Positions 48,877 to 56,748 of a stretch of DNA of 64,000 nt are shown in pieces. The position numbers and the translations under genes were made by a program. Source of the stretch: Flavobacterium luteum (GTDB lineage: Bacteria; Bacteroidota; Bacteroidia; Flavobacteriales; Flavobacteriaceae); NCBI RefSeq assembly GCF_008806775.1, contig NZ_WAEM01000001.1, positions 434,001 through 498,000 on the forward strand, written 5' to 3'. Numbering within the stretch: the stretch's first letter is position 1; the number at the start of each line of letters is the position of its first letter. The notes under the pieces are model-generated. The model was not told where the DNA came from. It made no database searches and worked only from the letters and a program-made list of their open reading frames with translations.

Positions 48877-49317
48877 ATGAATCAGAAAAAGAATATTTTA
48901 AAAAAGAGGGTTTCAAATAGACGTTACCCTTTACGTAAGTGTAAAAAACCAGATTGTCAAGTAAATTATGTGCCTACAGATGCTCGGCAAATTTACTGCT
49001 GTGAACAACATAGGGTTGATTTCAATAATGATAAGCGAAAAGAAAAAGAAGCAGTTACTTTATTATTTTTAAATAAGGTAAAAAGCAATGAAGCCATTTT
49101 AAAGAAAGTTAAAACAAGTGACCATTATACTAAGTACAGATGTGTAAAAAAAGATTTACTTGATTACGAAGGATATGACTTTACTTATTACCATCAAATA
49201 TTGATTAACAAGAAAACGGGTTGTGAAGGTCATGTTTGCTTTGACTATATTCTAGAATTAGTAGACCCTATTGAACTTTTATTTATAATTAAAAAAAAAT
49301 CAGAAAATGAATTATAG
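48877..49317 (+). CDS. Small zinc-finger-like protein of the element
   Basis: 146 residues from the ATG at 48877 (MNQKKN); an in-frame ATG at 48826 would add 17 residues. A Cys/His cluster near residues 22-45 (CKKPDCQVNYVPTDARQIYC, then C-x2-H) is the pattern of treble-clef/zinc-ribbon segments seen in DNA-binding and mobile-element proteins. The C-terminal half (YRCVKKDLLDYEGYDFTYYHQILINKKTG) has no recognised family. It overlaps the next gene by 11 bases, so they are co-translated. Confidence 0.6.
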   Translation: MNQKKNILKKRVSNRRYPLRKCKKPDCQVNYVPTDARQIYCCEQHRVDFNNDKRKEKEAVTLLFLNKVKSNEAILKKVKTSDHYTKYRCVKKDLLDYEGYDFTYYHQILINKKTGCEGHVCFDYILELVDPIELLFIIKKKSENEL

Positions 49318-49651
49318 AGAACCAAATTTTAACGAATTATTTCTGTCGTCCTACCACAAAAAGTTGATAAATATACAGTCTACTCACTTTGTAAACAATT
49401 CACTTGCTAAAGGAGGCATTACATCCGGTTTTGAAGGTATACCAACAAGCGTGCCTATTAGCGAAACATTGGATAATGATTTGCTTAAAATTAAAATTGC
49501 AGAATCATTAGTCGGAACCTATTTTAAAAACAACTGGAAAGTAATGCTAACTTGCGCAGCTCTTGGAGCAGCAGCAATTTTTGTGCTAATCAAAATTGAC
49601 GAAGAAAACCAAAAAAAGAAGAAGCAAAAAATAATTTTTTACAAAAGCTAA
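49307..49651 (+). CDS. Small single-pass membrane protein
   Basis: 114 residues. One transmembrane helix at about 79-96 (VMLTCAALGAAAIFVLIKI), followed by a lysine-rich tail (QKKKKQKIIFYKS), so the C-terminus is probably cytoplasmic. Its start overlaps the end of the zinc-finger gene by 11 bases. No family is recognised; small cargo or mobility protein of the element. Confidence 0.55.
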   Translation: MNYREPNFNELFLSSYHKKLINIQSTHFVNNSLAKGGITSGFEGIPTSVPISETLDNDLLKIKIAESLVGTYFKNNWKVMLTCAALGAAAIFVLIKIDEENQKKKKQKIIFYKS

Positions 49652-49845
49652 AAAAATCAATACACTTCAAATTGTATCAGTATACATCGATATTTGTCGA
49701 TATTTATAGTTACAAATCAAAACAAATCAATACGTAATTATTTGTAAATTAAAGTGTCAATTTTCAGCGATAATTTATAGATTATCTTTACTAAAATAAT
49801 GACACAATCTACTGCAATAACAAAATTCTACTTGAAGCAGTATTC

Positions 49846-49980
49846 ATGATTATGTATGATTTGTTAGGAGATTTGAACTTTGAGCATTTGGGGCAAATAC
49901 CAGATGCTGATAGCAATCTTGTAAGACTACATGAACTGCAATCCAACATCGAACAATTCAACAAAAAAAGGTATTTCTAA
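49846..49980 (+). CDS. Possible 44-residue protein or gene remnant
   Basis: ATG at 49846 to TAA at 49978-49980; product begins MIMYDLLGDLNFEHLG and ends FNKKRYF. It is isolated in a 1.2-kb stretch that otherwise holds gene debris, so it may be a remnant rather than a functional gene. Confidence 0.25.
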   Translation: MIMYDLLGDLNFEHLGQIPDADSNLVRLHELQSNIEQFNKKRYF

Positions 49981-50070
49981 AAATTCAAAAAAACTAAACT
50001 GTTAACAAAAAAATTAATGCCTACAAGCATCTGTTTGTTTATGCCCTACTTTTGAAGAAAACATATAACA

Positions 50071-50220
50071 ATGAAAAAAATAATCATTACCGCCCTTCTA
50101 ATTCTCACGATATACAACGTTCATGCGCAAACCATGCTAACTGGAACGGTAGTGGGTGTTTAAGATGGTGACACCGTTGAAGTTCTCGACGACCAAAACA
50201 AAACCACCATTTTATACCGA
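50071..50220 (+). pseudogene. Broken thermonuclease (SNase-like) gene, 5' part
   Basis: ATG at 50071 opens a signal peptide (MKKIIITALLILTIYNVHAQ) followed by TMLTGTVVGV, a TAA stop at 50161, and then in the same frame DGDTVEVLDDQNKTTILYRL. GxVxxVxDGDTxxVLD is the start of staphylococcal-nuclease-like domains, with the calcium/catalytic Asp. The catalytic rest of the domain is absent after about 50220, so the gene is dead by nonsense mutation and deletion. Confidence 0.75.
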
Positions 50221-50237
50221 TTATGTATTCAATATAG

Positions 50238-50420
50238 TCCAATAAAGATGGTCTATATTCATACTATACAGGCATTACACCATAAACTATTGGACTATTG
50301 GACTATTTTACAAATGTCATTGGTATTACTTGCTTAATGCGGCAAGGAAAACCAGTCTACGCAGTTAAAGAATATAGTTACGAAGAAGTCGATGCAAAAA
50401 ACAAAGAAGTTGAGGAATAA
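50238..50420 (+). pseudogene. Gene fragment with in-frame stops
   Basis: In a frame different from the nuclease remnant, NKDGLYSYYTGITP, a TAA at 50283-50285, then TIGLLDYFTNVIGITCLMRQ and on to a glutamate-rich end at a TAA (50418-50420). A TAG lies just upstream (50235-50237). It reads as the 3' end of a lost gene of unknown family; a proper terminator follows, which supports former expression. Confidence 0.5.
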
Positions 50421-50431
50421 AAGTCAACTAG

Positions 50432-50462
50432 AAAGTGGAGCTGAAAAGTTCCACTTTTTTCT
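50432..50462 (+). terminator. Terminator after the gene remnants
   Basis: Eight-bp stem AAAGTGGA / TCCACTTT with a 10-base loop and a following T-rich tract, 11 bases after the last stop codon of the remnant. It isolates the defence operon from upstream transcription. Confidence 0.85.
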
Positions 50463-50532
50463 TTTTACTCATAAAAAAACTTATCATTAAAGACTATTTA
50501 CTTTTCACTAAAAAGCACCATTTTACTTCAAT

Positions 50533-50744
50533 TTTAGGGTGTAAGGTGGTGTAACCAAATTTCAACACAAACATTTTTTATTTTTTTAAAAAAAAACTTT
50601 CAGGCTACATAAGACATAAACAAGGCAAACTAATAAACCACTCGTCCCAATTTGCACCAAAAATCCCATATAAATCGGATGTTTTAGTGGTGTAAAAAAT
50701 AAAAAATGTTTTACACCTTTTTCCCTTACACCCTACACCCTAAA
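50533..50744. repeat. GTGTAA/TTACAC inverted-repeat cluster upstream of the defence operon
   Basis: TTTAGGGTGTAAGGTGGTGTAA (split here as TTTAGGGTGTA and AGGTGGTGTAA) at 50533-50554 is mirrored by TTACACCCTACACCCTAAA at 50726-50744. Between them is a perfect 9-bp hairpin, GGTGTAAAA/TTTTACACC (50689-50717), followed by TTTTT. The same GGTGTAA word is thus used several times in both orientations. This could be a protein-binding array, an old element end, or an iteron-like origin; the hairpin could also terminate transcription. Confidence 0.6.
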
Positions 50745-50784
50745 TTAAAATTCACACTTTTGAATAACTCTACAATAAAATAAA

Positions 50785-50815
50785 TTTGCATATTTCATTA
50801 TTTTGCGTATATTTG
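50785..50815 (+). promoter_or_regulatory. Promoter of the defence operon
   Basis: TTTG at 50785-50788, 19 bases, TATATTTG at 50808-50815, a perfect consensus. The half-size hsdS gene starts 35 bases later. All genes from here to the window end run in this direction with small gaps or overlaps, so this may drive the whole set. Confidence 0.85.
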
Positions 50816-50849
50816 CACCAGAAACGAATAACATTACAAAAATAATCAA

Positions 50850-51407
50850 ATGCAGGTTAAATTAAAAGAAATTGCAAATATTCAGTTCGGTTATTACGGA
50901 AAACCTAGTAAAGACGGTACAATACCATATTTACAAGCCAAGCATTTCAATGAATTTGGACAATATATTGGAGAGAATGACACTTTTTTAGAAGAAGACC
51001 CAAAAGCAATGGCAAACCTACTGCAAAACGAAGATATACTTTTCGTAGCAAAGGGCTTTCGTTTTTATGCTACATTATACAAAGAAGAGTTTGGAAATGC
51101 CATAGCATCTTCAATATTTTTTATTTTACGGACAGATAAAACAAGAATTATACCCGCATATTTGGTTTCGGTACTTAATCTTCCTAAAAACTTACTGCAC
51201 TTTCAACAGTCTGGAGCAGGAAGCACAATTCCTTCTATTCGAAAAAACGAGTTAGCCGACTTTACTTTTAATTTAATACCATTAGAACAACAACAGAAAG
51301 TGGTAGTATTACAAGAACTATATCTAAAAGACATTGAGCTTACAAATAATATAATCAAAGAGAAACAAAAACTATTTCAAACAACTATTTCAAAAATTAT
51401 AAATTAG
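50850..51407 (+). CDS. hsdS: Half-size type I restriction specificity subunit (one TRD)
   Basis: 185 residues: one target-recognition domain (KLKEIANIQFGYYGKPS start, SSIFFILRTDK, SGAGSTIPSIRKNELADF) and one conserved helix (LEQQQKVVVLQELYLKDIELTNNIIKEKQKLFQ). A full HsdS has two of each, so this is half length. It starts and ends cleanly, and hsdM follows after 5 bases, so it looks functional rather than broken. Half subunits can pair as dimers to recognise a symmetric site, or partner with a full HsdS. Here a full-size HsdS is also encoded, at 55507-56748. Confidence 0.88.
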   Translation: MQVKLKEIANIQFGYYGKPSKDGTIPYLQAKHFNEFGQYIGENDTFLEEDPKAMANLLQNEDILFVAKGFRFYATLYKEEFGNAIASSIFFILRTDKTRIIPAYLVSVLNLPKNLLHFQQSGAGSTIPSIRKNELADFTFNLIPLEQQQKVVVLQELYLKDIELTNNIIKEKQKLFQTTISKIIN

Positions 51408-51412
51408 GAACT

Positions 51413-52945
51413 ATGGCAGAGAATAAAATTACACAAAGGGAAATCAACAATATTGTTTGGAAAGCTTGTGATACTTTACGCCCAGTAATGGGAAGCGAAC
51501 AATACAAGGATTATATCCTTACACTATTATTTGTAAAATACTTGTCTGATGTGTGGAAAGATAAGGTAGAGCAATACCGAATTAAATATCCAGGCAATGA
51601 GGAAATGGTACAACGCCAATTGCAAAGAGAGCGGTTTATATTACCAGAAATATGCAATTTCGATTACCTATATCAAAACCGTAGTGAAGCCAATATAGGT
51701 GAAATTATTGATATTGGCTTAACGGCTTTAGAGGATGCCAACCGTGCTAAATTAGCAATGGTATTCCGCAGTATTTCTTTTAATTCTGAAACTGTCTTTG
51801 GTCAAACAAAACAGCGTAATGCAATTATGAAAAACTTATTAGTTGATTTTTCAGCTTTAGATTTACAACCATCACATTTAGAAGGGAACGACATTATTGG
51901 AGATAGTTACGAGTTTTTAATTTCAAAATTTGCTGGGGAAAGTGGTAAGAAGTCTGGCGAGTTCTACACGCCAGGTGAAGTTAGTACTTTATTAGCCAAA
52001 TTAGTTGACCCACAACCCGGTAATAGAATATGTGATCCAACAGCAGGATCGGGTTCTTTATTGATAAAAGTGGCTAATGAAGTGGAGGGAAAAAACTATT
52101 CGCTTTACGGTCAAGAAAACAACGGAAGTACTTGGGCATTGTGTCGTATGAATATGTTTTTGCACGAACAAGACAGTGCAACAATTGAATGGGGTGATAC
52201 TATCAATAATCCAAAACTATTAGAAAAGGACAATCTAATGAAGTTCAACATTGTTGTAGCAAATCCACCATTTTCTCTTGATAAATGGGGTGCAGACACA
52301 GCAAGTTCAGACCAGTTCAACCGTTTTCACAGAGGCGTTCCTCCAAAAAGCAAAGGAGATTATGCTTTTATCAGTCATATGATAGAAACCACCTATGAAG
52401 ATGTTGGAAAAGTTGGGGTTATTGTTCCTCACGGCGTATTGTTTCGTAGCAGCAGCGAAGGTCAAATTCGTAAAAAACTAATTGATGAAAACCTTTTGGA
52501 AGCAGTTATCGGCTTACCTGCCAATCTCTTTTTTGGCACAGGAATTCCAGCAGCCATATTAATTTTCAACAGAGGAAAAGGAGCAAATAGAGACATTTTA
52601 TTTATTGATGCAAGTCGTGAATTTGAGAGTGGCAAAAATCAAAATAAGTTAAGAGAAATCGACATTGAACATATTGTAACAGCTTTCAAATCTTTCAAAG
52701 TAGCTACACCGCTTACTTCAGAAAAAGGAGCTATTGTAGAAGATAAATACAGTTACCGTGCTACAATGGCTGATATAATTGAAAACGATTACAACCTTAA
52801 TATTCCTCGTTATGTAGATACGTTTGAGGAAGAGGAAGAAGTAGATATCAAAGCCACACACACCAATATTACTGAACTAAAAAAACAACTAACCGAAGTA
52901 GAAAGCCAAATGGAAAACTACTTGAAAGAACTAAACTTAATCTAG
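51413..52945 (+). CDS. hsdM: Type I restriction-modification methyltransferase subunit
   Basis: 510 residues. An N-terminal helical HsdM_N domain (NNIVWKACDTLRPVMGSEQYKDYILTLLFVKYLS) is followed by the N6-adenine methyltransferase domain: SAM motif I in DPTAGSGS (208-215), the FYTPGEV stretch before it (184-190), and the catalytic NPPF (284-287). A coiled C-terminus (ELKKQLTEVESQMENYLKEL) contacts HsdS. Together with HsdS it methylates the host DNA and forms the core of the restriction complex. It is separated by 5 bases from the half hsdS and by 1 base from the CD-NTase gene. Confidence 0.97.
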   Translation: MAENKITQREINNIVWKACDTLRPVMGSEQYKDYILTLLFVKYLSDVWKDKVEQYRIKYPGNEEMVQRQLQRERFILPEICNFDYLYQNRSEANIGEIIDIGLTALEDANRAKLAMVFRSISFNSETVFGQTKQRNAIMKNLLVDFSALDLQPSHLEGNDIIGDSYEFLISKFAGESGKKSGEFYTPGEVSTLLAKLVDPQPGNRICDPTAGSGSLLIKVANEVEGKNYSLYGQENNGSTWALCRMNMFLHEQDSATIEWGDTINNPKLLEKDNLMKFNIVVANPPFSLDKWGADTASSDQFNRFHRGVPPKSKGDYAFISHMIETTYEDVGKVGVIVPHGVLFRSSSEGQIRKKLIDENLLEAVIGLPANLFFGTGIPAAILIFNRGKGANRDILFIDASREFESGKNQNKLREIDIEHIVTAFKSFKVATPLTSEKGAIVEDKYSYRATMADIIENDYNLNIPRYVDTFEEEEEVDIKATHTNITELKKQLTEVESQMENYLKELNLI

Positions 52946-52946
52946 T

Positions 52947-54179
52947 ATGCTAACAACACAACAAAAACAACAATTCAGCGAGATACTTGATGAATTAGGA
53001 CAAACGCTAGACATTTCTGAAACAGAATTTAATGCAGCCGTTACCAGTTACAATGCAGTAGGAAACTGGCTATCTAGTGAAAATTCAGCATTAGCACCAT
53101 ACAAACCAGAAATCCTTCCACAAGGTTCGTTTTTATTAGGAACAGCTATTAAACCGATTTCAGATAAAGATGATATAGATATTGATATTGTATGCAAGCT
53201 AACAGGTAAAAATTCCAATTGGACACAAGCCCATTTAAAGAAGATTGTTGGAGATCGTTTAAAAGAAAACGATACCTACAAACAAATGTTAGACAAAGAA
53301 GGTAGAAGATGTTGGACTTTAGAGTATAGAAAATATTCTCAAAAGAACGACCAATACCATATGGATGTGCTTCCAGCTATAATTGCTAGTGGATATAGTA
53401 TTCTATTAGAAAAAGCATTTTCTAATATGCAGGACACCAATGTAGATGCTCTTGCAATTCGTATTACGGACAATTTAGAAACAAACTATCCATACGAAAC
53501 AAATCAAGATAATTGGTTAAAAAGTAATCCGTTTGGTTATGCGAAATGGTTTATCAATCAGGCAACGGTTCCAACTACAAAAATATTTTCATTAAACGAG
53601 AGCGTAAAACCAGTTCCTAAATACCAGTCAAATAAGTTGCCATTACAACGTGTAGTCCAAATTCTGAAACGTCATAGAGATATTATGTTCAATGGTCACG
53701 ACGAAAAACCAATTTCTATTATTATTACAACTTTGGCGACAAGAGCTTACAAAAAACAAACTAATATTTTAGAAGCTTTAGTAGATGTTATTGATAATAT
53801 GCACAATTATATCTTAGACAAGCAAGACGAAAAAACAGGGAAGTGGTATAAATTTATTGGTAATCCTGTAAATCCAGAAGAGAACTTCGCTGATAAGTGG
53901 AGAGAAAATCCTAACAAGCAGAAAAGATTTTATGATTGGTTAGCAGCAGCTAAAAAAGACATTCAAGATGCTACGCAGCAAACAGGAAGTCATAATATTA
54001 TGGAAAGACTTTCAACCTCATTTGGAGATAGAGAAGTTAGAAAAGCATTTAGTAATATTGGTGACAGAGCAAGACTTTTAACAGAACAAGGCAACAATCG
54101 TTTTGACACAAAAGTTGGGTTGTCAACAGCAGGAGCAAGTACAATTAAACCACATAAATTTTATGGCTCAGAAGATTAA
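52947..54179 (+). CDS. CBASS CD-NTase (cGAS/DncV-like nucleotidyltransferase)
   Basis: 410 residues. The polymerase-beta-type active site is LPQGSFLLGTAIKP ... DDIDIDI: Gly60-Ser61, the DxD acids at 76-80, and a third Asp near residue 140 (QYHMDVLP). The C-terminal helical part carries PLQRVVQILKRHRD, typical of CD-NTases. On phage infection such enzymes make a cyclic di- or trinucleotide that switches on an effector. The C-terminal tail is KPHKFYGSED. The gene starts 1 base after hsdM, and its end overlaps the E2-like gene start by 17 bases. The clade and product nucleotide cannot be read from the sequence. The effector is the HNH-SAVED protein at 56745. Confidence 0.93.
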   Translation: MLTTQQKQQFSEILDELGQTLDISETEFNAAVTSYNAVGNWLSSENSALAPYKPEILPQGSFLLGTAIKPISDKDDIDIDIVCKLTGKNSNWTQAHLKKIVGDRLKENDTYKQMLDKEGRRCWTLEYRKYSQKNDQYHMDVLPAIIASGYSILLEKAFSNMQDTNVDALAIRITDNLETNYPYETNQDNWLKSNPFGYAKWFINQATVPTTKIFSLNESVKPVPKYQSNKLPLQRVVQILKRHRDIMFNGHDEKPISIIITTLATRAYKKQTNILEALVDVIDNMHNYILDKQDEKTGKWYKFIGNPVNPEENFADKWRENPNKQKRFYDWLAAAKKDIQDATQQTGSHNIMERLSTSFGDREVRKAFSNIGDRARLLTEQGNNRFDTKVGLSTAGASTIKPHKFYGSED

Positions 54180-54609
54180 ACCTATTTCAATAGCAATTCA
54201 GGCACTTAACATAAAAAAAATGTTTCCTGATACAAAAGTTATTAATCAACGTGACCAATTACTAACTTGGACACATTCCTTGACGCCTTCACCGTTAGGG
54301 GATAATTATGATATAAAATTAGTGTATCAAATAACGGATAAACCCAAAATATATGTAACAAAACCTAAACCTTTAGCATTAGCAATTGATGAAACAAAAT
54401 TGCCACATTGCTATGACCAAAAATTACAATATTTGTGTTTGTATTATCCTGATGGTACTGAATGGAATAAATCAATGCTTATAGCTACAACAATAATTCC
54501 TTGGGCTTATGAGTGGTTGTATCATTACGAAATATGGTTAGGCACTGGAGAATGGACTGGTGGCGGTGTTCATCCAATTAAAAACAGACCAAAAGTATCC
54601 GACAAATAG
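54163..54609 (+). CDS. E2-like enzyme of a CBASS system without E1 (type II-short-like)
   Basis: 148 residues from the ATG at 54163. A longer frame from 54103 would overlap the CD-NTase gene much more. The core is LQYLCLYYPDGTEW with Cys92 in the position of the E2 catalytic cysteine, then TIIPWAYEWLYHYEIWLGTGEWTGGGVH, a stretch typical of prokaryotic E2-like proteins linked to CD-NTases. No E1 domain and no JAB peptidase gene (Cap3) is present nearby, as expected for 'type II-short' CBASS, where the E2 acts on the C-terminus of the CD-NTase. The 17-base overlap with the CD-NTase gene supports the functional link. Family assignment rests on motif memory, not on a search. Confidence 0.8.
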   Translation: MAQKIKPISIAIQALNIKKMFPDTKVINQRDQLLTWTHSLTPSPLGDNYDIKLVYQITDKPKIYVTKPKPLALAIDETKLPHCYDQKLQYLCLYYPDGTEWNKSMLIATTIIPWAYEWLYHYEIWLGTGEWTGGGVHPIKNRPKVSDK

Positions 54610-54675
54610 AAACCATTCAAGAAACAAAAAAATTAGCCTATCAATTTATTGGGTTACTAAAAAACTAAAATTACT

Positions 54676-55491
54676 ATGAGTAATAAACCAACCGCAGAAA
54701 CAAAAAGAGATATTGTTTCGGAAGTACAAGAATTAATTAAAGAAGGACTAAAGAAAGGATATTTAGAAAACATATACTTCACGCAAAATTATTCTGATTT
54801 ACAATCAAGGGTAATCGAATATTTAATAGTAGTTAATGTAGCACAAAAATTAGAGCATTTTGGTGTTCAAAATAATATTTTTATCAATTTAGAATATTCG
54901 TTAAATGATTTTTACAACAATGCATTTCCTTCTTTTATTTTTGAAGGGGAGATTTTTGCCCAACAGCATAAAAGCAGAAAACAACATTCGCCAAAAGACA
55001 GCAAATCAAAAAGAATTGATATAGCATTAACTGAAGAGAATAAATCTAAAGGGGAATGGTTTATTACTCAAAAATCGTTAATAGGTATAGAGATTAAATC
55101 AATTAATCAATCTGATAAAAAAATCCAGAAAGATATTGAGCGAATGGCTAAAGCAATTACCTTAAAAGATGATATAAGTCAAAATAATATTCAAGCTTGC
55201 TTTGCCTGTTTTTTTAAAAGGTTTGATAAAGACAATACAACCTTGACAAAGCCACAGATTGAGAAGAAAACATCTGCCGAAAAAAAGAAATGGGAAAAAC
55301 ATTTTGAAGAGATAAAAGATATTTATCCTGACTTGATTTTTGAATTAATTGATACAAGTATTGTTAATATTCCAGCAGAGGAATTTAAAAATATTTCTTT
55401 TGACCCTGAAGCTAATTATGAAGATTTAATAGCGAATACAGGATGCATAAACGCATATATGATTAAAATTACTAGAAAAGTATTATCCTAA
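54676..55491 (+). CDS. Unrecognised protein with PD-(D/E)xK-like signature
   Basis: 271 residues. The sequence KRIDIALTEE ... 14-20 residues ... SLIGIEIKSINQ has the Asp and Glu-x-Lys spacing of restriction-endonuclease-like nuclease folds. A basic patch (QQHKSRKQHSPKDSKSKR) lies just before it. No other domain is recognised. It stands between the CBASS E2-like gene (66-base gap) and the full-size hsdS (15-base gap). It could be an extra nuclease of the restriction system, a CBASS accessory, or an independent gene; the fold itself is inference. Confidence 0.7.
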   Translation: MSNKPTAETKRDIVSEVQELIKEGLKKGYLENIYFTQNYSDLQSRVIEYLIVVNVAQKLEHFGVQNNIFINLEYSLNDFYNNAFPSFIFEGEIFAQQHKSRKQHSPKDSKSKRIDIALTEENKSKGEWFITQKSLIGIEIKSINQSDKKIQKDIERMAKAITLKDDISQNNIQACFACFFKRFDKDNTTLTKPQIEKKTSAEKKKWEKHFEEIKDIYPDLIFELIDTSIVNIPAEEFKNISFDPEANYEDLIANTGCINAYMIKITRKVLS

Positions 55492-55506
55492 ACAAAAATA
55501 ATAATT

Positions 55507-56748
55507 ATGAAAAATGATGCTTTAGGTTATAAACAAACTTCATTTGGTTTTATCCCAATTGATTGGGAGGTTAAAAAATTAGGTGATTTAGGAAAAGTTA
55601 TTTCAGGCTTAACGTACAGCCCTGATGATATTTGTGAAGAAAGTGGAACTTTAGTTTTGCGTTCATCAAATGTTCAAGATGGTCAAATAAAATTGGGTGA
55701 TAATGTTTATGTAAAAGTAAAAACAGGCGAATATAATCCTGTAAATAAACAGGATATTTTAATTTGTGTTAGAAATGGAAGTAAATCTTTAATTGGAAAA
55801 AATGCCTTAATAACAGAAGAAGCAGCAGGAATGGCTTTTGGAGCTTTTATGGCAATTTATAGAAGTGATTTTAATAATTATTTATATCAAATATTTAACA
55901 CAGATATCTATTATAGAGAAATTCACAAAAATCTAGGTGCAACCATAAATTCAATTAATGGCAGTGATTTAAAAGAAATTAAAATTCCTATTCCTCCTCT
56001 TCCCGAACAAAATAAAATAGTATCAATACTATCTACTTGGGATAAAGCAATTGATAACTGTAAAGGGATTGTTGATAATTTGAAAAATAGAAATAATGGC
56101 TTAAGTCAACAATTACTTTCAGGAAAAATGAGAGTTAAAGGGTTTGAAAAAAGTAAATGGACACTTGTTTCAATAAATAGATTTGCAAAGGATAGTTCTA
56201 CAAAAAACCCTATTGACAAAGAATTGATTGTTTTGTCTTGCACAAAACATAATGGGCTGGTCCCTTCATTAGAATATTTTGGCAGAAAAATTTATAGTGA
56301 TGATCTTACTACCTATAAAATTGTTTCAAAAGGTCAATTTGCCTATGCTACAAATCATATTGAAGAAGGCTCTATTGGTTATCAATCAGAGTATGACGAA
56401 GCATTAATTAGTCCAATGTACACCGTTTTTCAAACAAACGAAACGGTTAATGATAACTTCCTTTTTAGAGTTTTAAAATCCAGTAATTATATACACGAAT
56501 ATCAAAAAAGAATGGAAGGTTCTATTGATAGAAGAGGTGGATTGCGTTGGAATGAATTTTCAAAAATAAAGGTTCCAGTTCCTGAGATTAAAGAGCAAAT
56601 TGCTATAAATGAAATTCTCGATAAAGCAACAGAGGAATTAAAACAATACCAAGATAAACTACAAACCTTGCAATTACAAAAGAAAGGATTGATGCAACAA
56701 TTATTAACAGGTAAAGTGAGAGTAGAAACCAATAACTACAAACAATGA
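55507..56748 (+). CDS. hsdS: Type I restriction specificity subunit, full length (two TRDs)
   Basis: 413 residues with two target-recognition domains, each followed by a conserved helix. TRD1 starts at IDWEVKKLGDLGKVISGLTYSP; the first spacer helix is PLPEQNKIVSILSTWDKAIDNC and ends QQLLSGKMRVKGF. TRD2 is followed by VPEIKEQIAINEILDKATEELKQYQ and the matching end QQLLTGKVRVE. It gives DNA specificity to HsdM and HsdR. Its stop overlaps the start of the Cap5 gene (ATGA), so translation of the two is coupled even though they belong to different systems. Confidence 0.96.
   Translation: MKNDALGYKQTSFGFIPIDWEVKKLGDLGKVISGLTYSPDDICEESGTLVLRSSNVQDGQIKLGDNVYVKVKTGEYNPVNKQDILICVRNGSKSLIGKNALITEEAAGMAFGAFMAIYRSDFNNYLYQIFNTDIYYREIHKNLGATINSINGSDLKEIKIPIPPLPEQNKIVSILSTWDKAIDNCKGIVDNLKNRNNGLSQQLLSGKMRVKGFEKSKWTLVSINRFAKDSSTKNPIDKELIVLSCTKHNGLVPSLEYFGRKIYSDDLTTYKIVSKGQFAYATNHIEEGSIGYQSEYDEALISPMYTVFQTNETVNDNFLFRVLKSSNYIHEYQKRMEGSIDRRGGLRWNEFSKIKVPVPEIKEQIAINEILDKATEELKQYQDKLQTLQLQKKGLMQQLLTGKVRVETNNYKQ

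Noticed and set aside
49652..49845. Short repeats such as TCGATATTT near 49690 and GTGTCA/TGACAC around 49756-49810
   Set aside because: Too short or too widely spaced to support a hairpin, terminator or element end in AT-rich DNA.
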